DNA of 64,000 bases from ZAX-1 sp046533095 (GTDB lineage Bacteria; Bacillota; Clostridia; Lachnospirales; Lachnospiraceae), in contig JAJQRA010000033.1 in the NCBI GenBank assembly GCA_046533095.1, positions 62,001-126,000 on the forward strand. The letters are read 5' to 3'. The notes beneath the pieces are model-generated. The model ran no database searches, was not told the origin of the DNA, and saw only the letters and a list, made by a program, of their open reading frames with translations. Position numbers and translations under genes: made by a program. This document shows, one piece after another, positions 62,431 to 64,000 of this stretch (position 1 is the first letter of the stretch; each line of letters opens with the position of its first letter).

Positions 62431-63133
62431 GTTCTAGATCCTTTCTGTCGGTGCCACTATGGTTTTCGGTGCCGTGGCTGTGTTTGTCGGTGCCGCTATG
62501 GTTTTCGGTGCCGTCGCTGTGCTTGTTGGTGCTGTGGCTATGCTTATCAGTGCCGTCTCTGTGCTTGTCGATGCCGTGGCTATGCTTGCCGGTGCAATCA
62601 CTGTGTTTGTCGGTATAATCGCTCCATTTGTCGGTGTTGCCACTGTGTTTGCCACCACTGCCGGCAATCATTTTATGGAGTTCTTCTGCCATGATGTCTG
62701 TCATTTTGTTGCAAAGCGAAATCATTTGCCTTACCTCATTTTCTCCCATCTGTTCAATTACCCGGCTCATATACTCTTCAAATACCAACATGACCTTTTC
62801 ACAGTGCTTCTGCCCATTTTCTGTTAAAAATACATTTGTATTGCGCCTGTCAGTTCTATCTACTGCCCTGTCAATCATCCCTTTCTCTTCCAGGTTTTTT
62901 AACATGCGAGACACTGCTGACGATGCAATATGAAGTTGCTTCGCAAGTTTTGAAACATAGATGCCTTTTTCATTCGGGTGCTCAATCATATGTTTTGCTA
63001 TGATTTGCAGGGTAAAAAATTCACCTTGCGATAATTCCATCATCGAACTCAATTTAACTTTATGAACACGATGAAATGCCAACATTAGCTTCGCATGCAA
63101 CGGCAATTCTTCTGTATTTACCGTTTCATTCAT
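62423..63133 (-). CDS. MarR-family regulator with a His-rich repetitive tail
   Basis: 236 residues. Residues 1-150 are a normal MarR winged helix (YVSKLAKQLHIASSAVSRML, then AVDRTDRRNTNVFLTENGQK). The last 75 residues are a repeat of TDKHS/GTENHS units (about 18 His, rich in Asp, Asn, Ser). Such a tail could bind Zn, Ni or Co, so it may make the repressor metal-responsive; this is inference. ATG at 63133 after GGATGG. It overlaps and probably controls the ABC exporter genes. Confidence 0.93.
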   Translation of the reverse strand: MNETVNTEELPLHAKLMLAFHRVHKVKLSSMMELSQGEFFTLQIIAKHMIEHPNEKGIYVSKLAKQLHIASSAVSRMLKNLEEKGMIDRAVDRTDRRNTNVFLTENGQKHCEKVMLVFEEYMSRVIEQMGENEVRQMISLCNKMTDIMAEELHKMIAGSGGKHSGNTDKWSDYTDKHSDCTGKHSHGIDKHRDGTDKHSHSTNKHSDGTENHSGTDKHSHGTENHSGTDRKDLEHE

Positions 63134-63277
63134 TCTTTTCACCATCCTTTTTTAAACTGTTTCACAGACCTTTTTACCGATGGGTTCCTTTTTTTATCGA
63201 TGTTTCATTTTTTCTTACCGCACAAATAGTTAACATTGTTATCTTTTTACATTGTTATTTTTTTATATTGATATCTT

Positions 63278-63307
63278 TTAACAATTGTATTATTATATTA
63301 TTGTTAA
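63278..63307 (-). promoter_or_regulatory. Putative MarR operator
   Basis: TTAACAAT and ATTGTTAA, 14 bases apart, upstream of marR in an AT-rich region. Dyads of this kind are typical MarR boxes; autoregulation is inferred. The rest of 63134-63600 has no gene. Confidence 0.6.
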
Positions 63308-63508
63308 ATAAAAAAGTCAATCAAAAAACAATAAACTTTTTATAAAAATTTTATTCCGAAAATTGGAACTTCAAGAAAAAAACGGATAAGGCAGGAAAGA
63401 TAAAATATAATGCAATTTTTCCTCACTTGTGGTAAAATTAAGTAGTTAGACTCAATTTTACCTATACAAAAGGGAAAGGCTTTCGATTGCTATTTATTAC
63501 AGATAATG

Positions 63509-63602
63509 TCATGTTTGCCATTAGGCGTAGGAAGTATTTTATTTGATTCATCGCCGTCAGAGTCTTTGTCAATGTTTGCCATTAGGCGTAGGAGTATTTA
63601 TT
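63509..63602. repeat. 62-bp direct repeat before the permease gene
   Basis: TGTTTGCCATTAGGCGTAGG occurs at about 63511 and 63573. The second copy supplies the ribosome site (TAGGAG) of the permease gene; the first has GGAAG instead. Confidence 0.8.
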
Positions 63603-64000
63603 ATGAACGTATCGAAAAAAAAGAAAAAATTTAGTTTGTTTAGTGCAATTCTGTCCGTCATCTGTGTCGTTTTTGTCGCAGAAGCGGCCGCCCCCGTGGC
63701 GGCAATTGGTAATTCCCAATTTTTTTGGTGGATTTTCCTAATGCTTGTATTTTTATTGCCCTGCGGTTTAATTTCGTCCGAACTTGGCACAGCCTATCTC
63801 GGTAATGGAGGGATTTACGATTGGACTACAAAAGCGTTTGGGCATAGATGGGGTACTCGCGTTGCATGGTATTACTGGATCAACTTCCCATTATGGATGG
63901 CCTCTTTAGCCGTTATGTGCCCTGAAATACTTGGAATTGCACTTGGACATGAAATTGACGCCCTTCCTTCTCTCTTAATCGGGCTGCTGTTTATATGGAT
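63603..64000 (+). CDS. APC-family amino-acid permease (partial)
   Basis: 132 residues visible; runs off the right edge. Four hydrophobic segments appear, with SAILSVICVVFVAEAAAPVA as the first and ELGTAYLGNGGIYDWTTKAF, the APC-superfamily G-G-x-Y-x-W loop. It takes up or exchanges amino acids or related amines; the substrate cannot be told from this part. AGGAG eight bases before the ATG. Confidence 0.85.
   Translation, partial: MNVSKKKKKFSLFSAILSVICVVFVAEAAAPVAAIGNSQFFWWIFLMLVFLLPCGLISSELGTAYLGNGGIYDWTTKAFGHRWGTRVAWYYWINFPLWMASLAVMCPEILGIALGHEIDALPSLLIGLLFIW

Noticed and set aside
62434..62667. Thr/Ala-rich ORF overlapping the MarR tail
   Set aside because: It is the alternate frame of the His-rich repeat; the MarR frame is continuous with a conserved domain.

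Overview
The window looks like chromosomal DNA of a low-GC, anaerobic, spore-former-type Firmicute, most likely a Lachnospiraceae/Clostridium cluster XIV relative. Signs are a monomeric [FeFe] hydrogenase, a 2-hydroxyacyl-CoA dehydratase activase, YedF/SelD selenium genes, BlaI/BlaR1, CIRCE-controlled groESL, many TTG/GTG starts and strong AGGAGG ribosome sites. No rRNA or tRNA gene was seen.

Layout. 0-7 kb: a selenium cluster (partial cysteine desulfurase, yedF, selD), then RNase G and the paired radical-SAM/DUF2344 genes that usually precede it. 7-11.7 kb: a graveyard of accessory DNA with a relic type I-E-like CRISPR, an IS110 5' end with its non-coding end, an IS3 scrap, decayed MuF/JAB- and TNT-type toxin remnants and a 118-bp inverted-repeat element. 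11.7-19.8 kb: an FtsX permease, a three-gene ABC transporter operon preceded by an unannotated 51-residue Cys/Trp-rich peptide gene (possible RiPP or bacteriocin precursor), a 96-bp tandem repeat and a two-component system. 20.3-28.1 kb: a compact, partly decayed cluster of small peptides, tiny membrane proteins, a polytopic protein and an M50-like membrane metallopeptidase, facing an AgrC-type sensor kinase, a secreted protein and an AgrA/LytTR regulator. This is the best candidate for an undescribed peptide system.

28-54 kb is mostly housekeeping: HydA with a NuoF-C/GltD-like electron-transfer partner, ScpAB, a phosphoesterase, frameshifted TraX and BlaR1 genes beside an intact BlaI with its operators, flavodoxin, PurA, LysR, a thioesterase, MATE, a fructokinase-type sugar kinase, DegV, the activase with a deleted dehydratase subunit, a tautomerase, two HD-GYP response regulators around an Hpt protein, and groESL. 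54-64 kb carries a MacAB/YknXYZ-like export system, a heterodimeric ABC exporter under a MarR regulator with an unusual His-rich tail, and the start of an amino-acid permease.

Two themes run through the window. First, short local duplications (about 35-106 bp) are common in intergenic DNA, and at least five copy the 3' end of the neighbouring gene (rng, scpB, scpA, the sugar kinase, the activase). Second, single-base frameshifts and in-frame stops are frequent in accessory genes. Either this strain is accumulating pseudogenes or the assembly has residual indel errors; the exact 50-bp duplication and the internal deletion argue that at least part of the decay is real.
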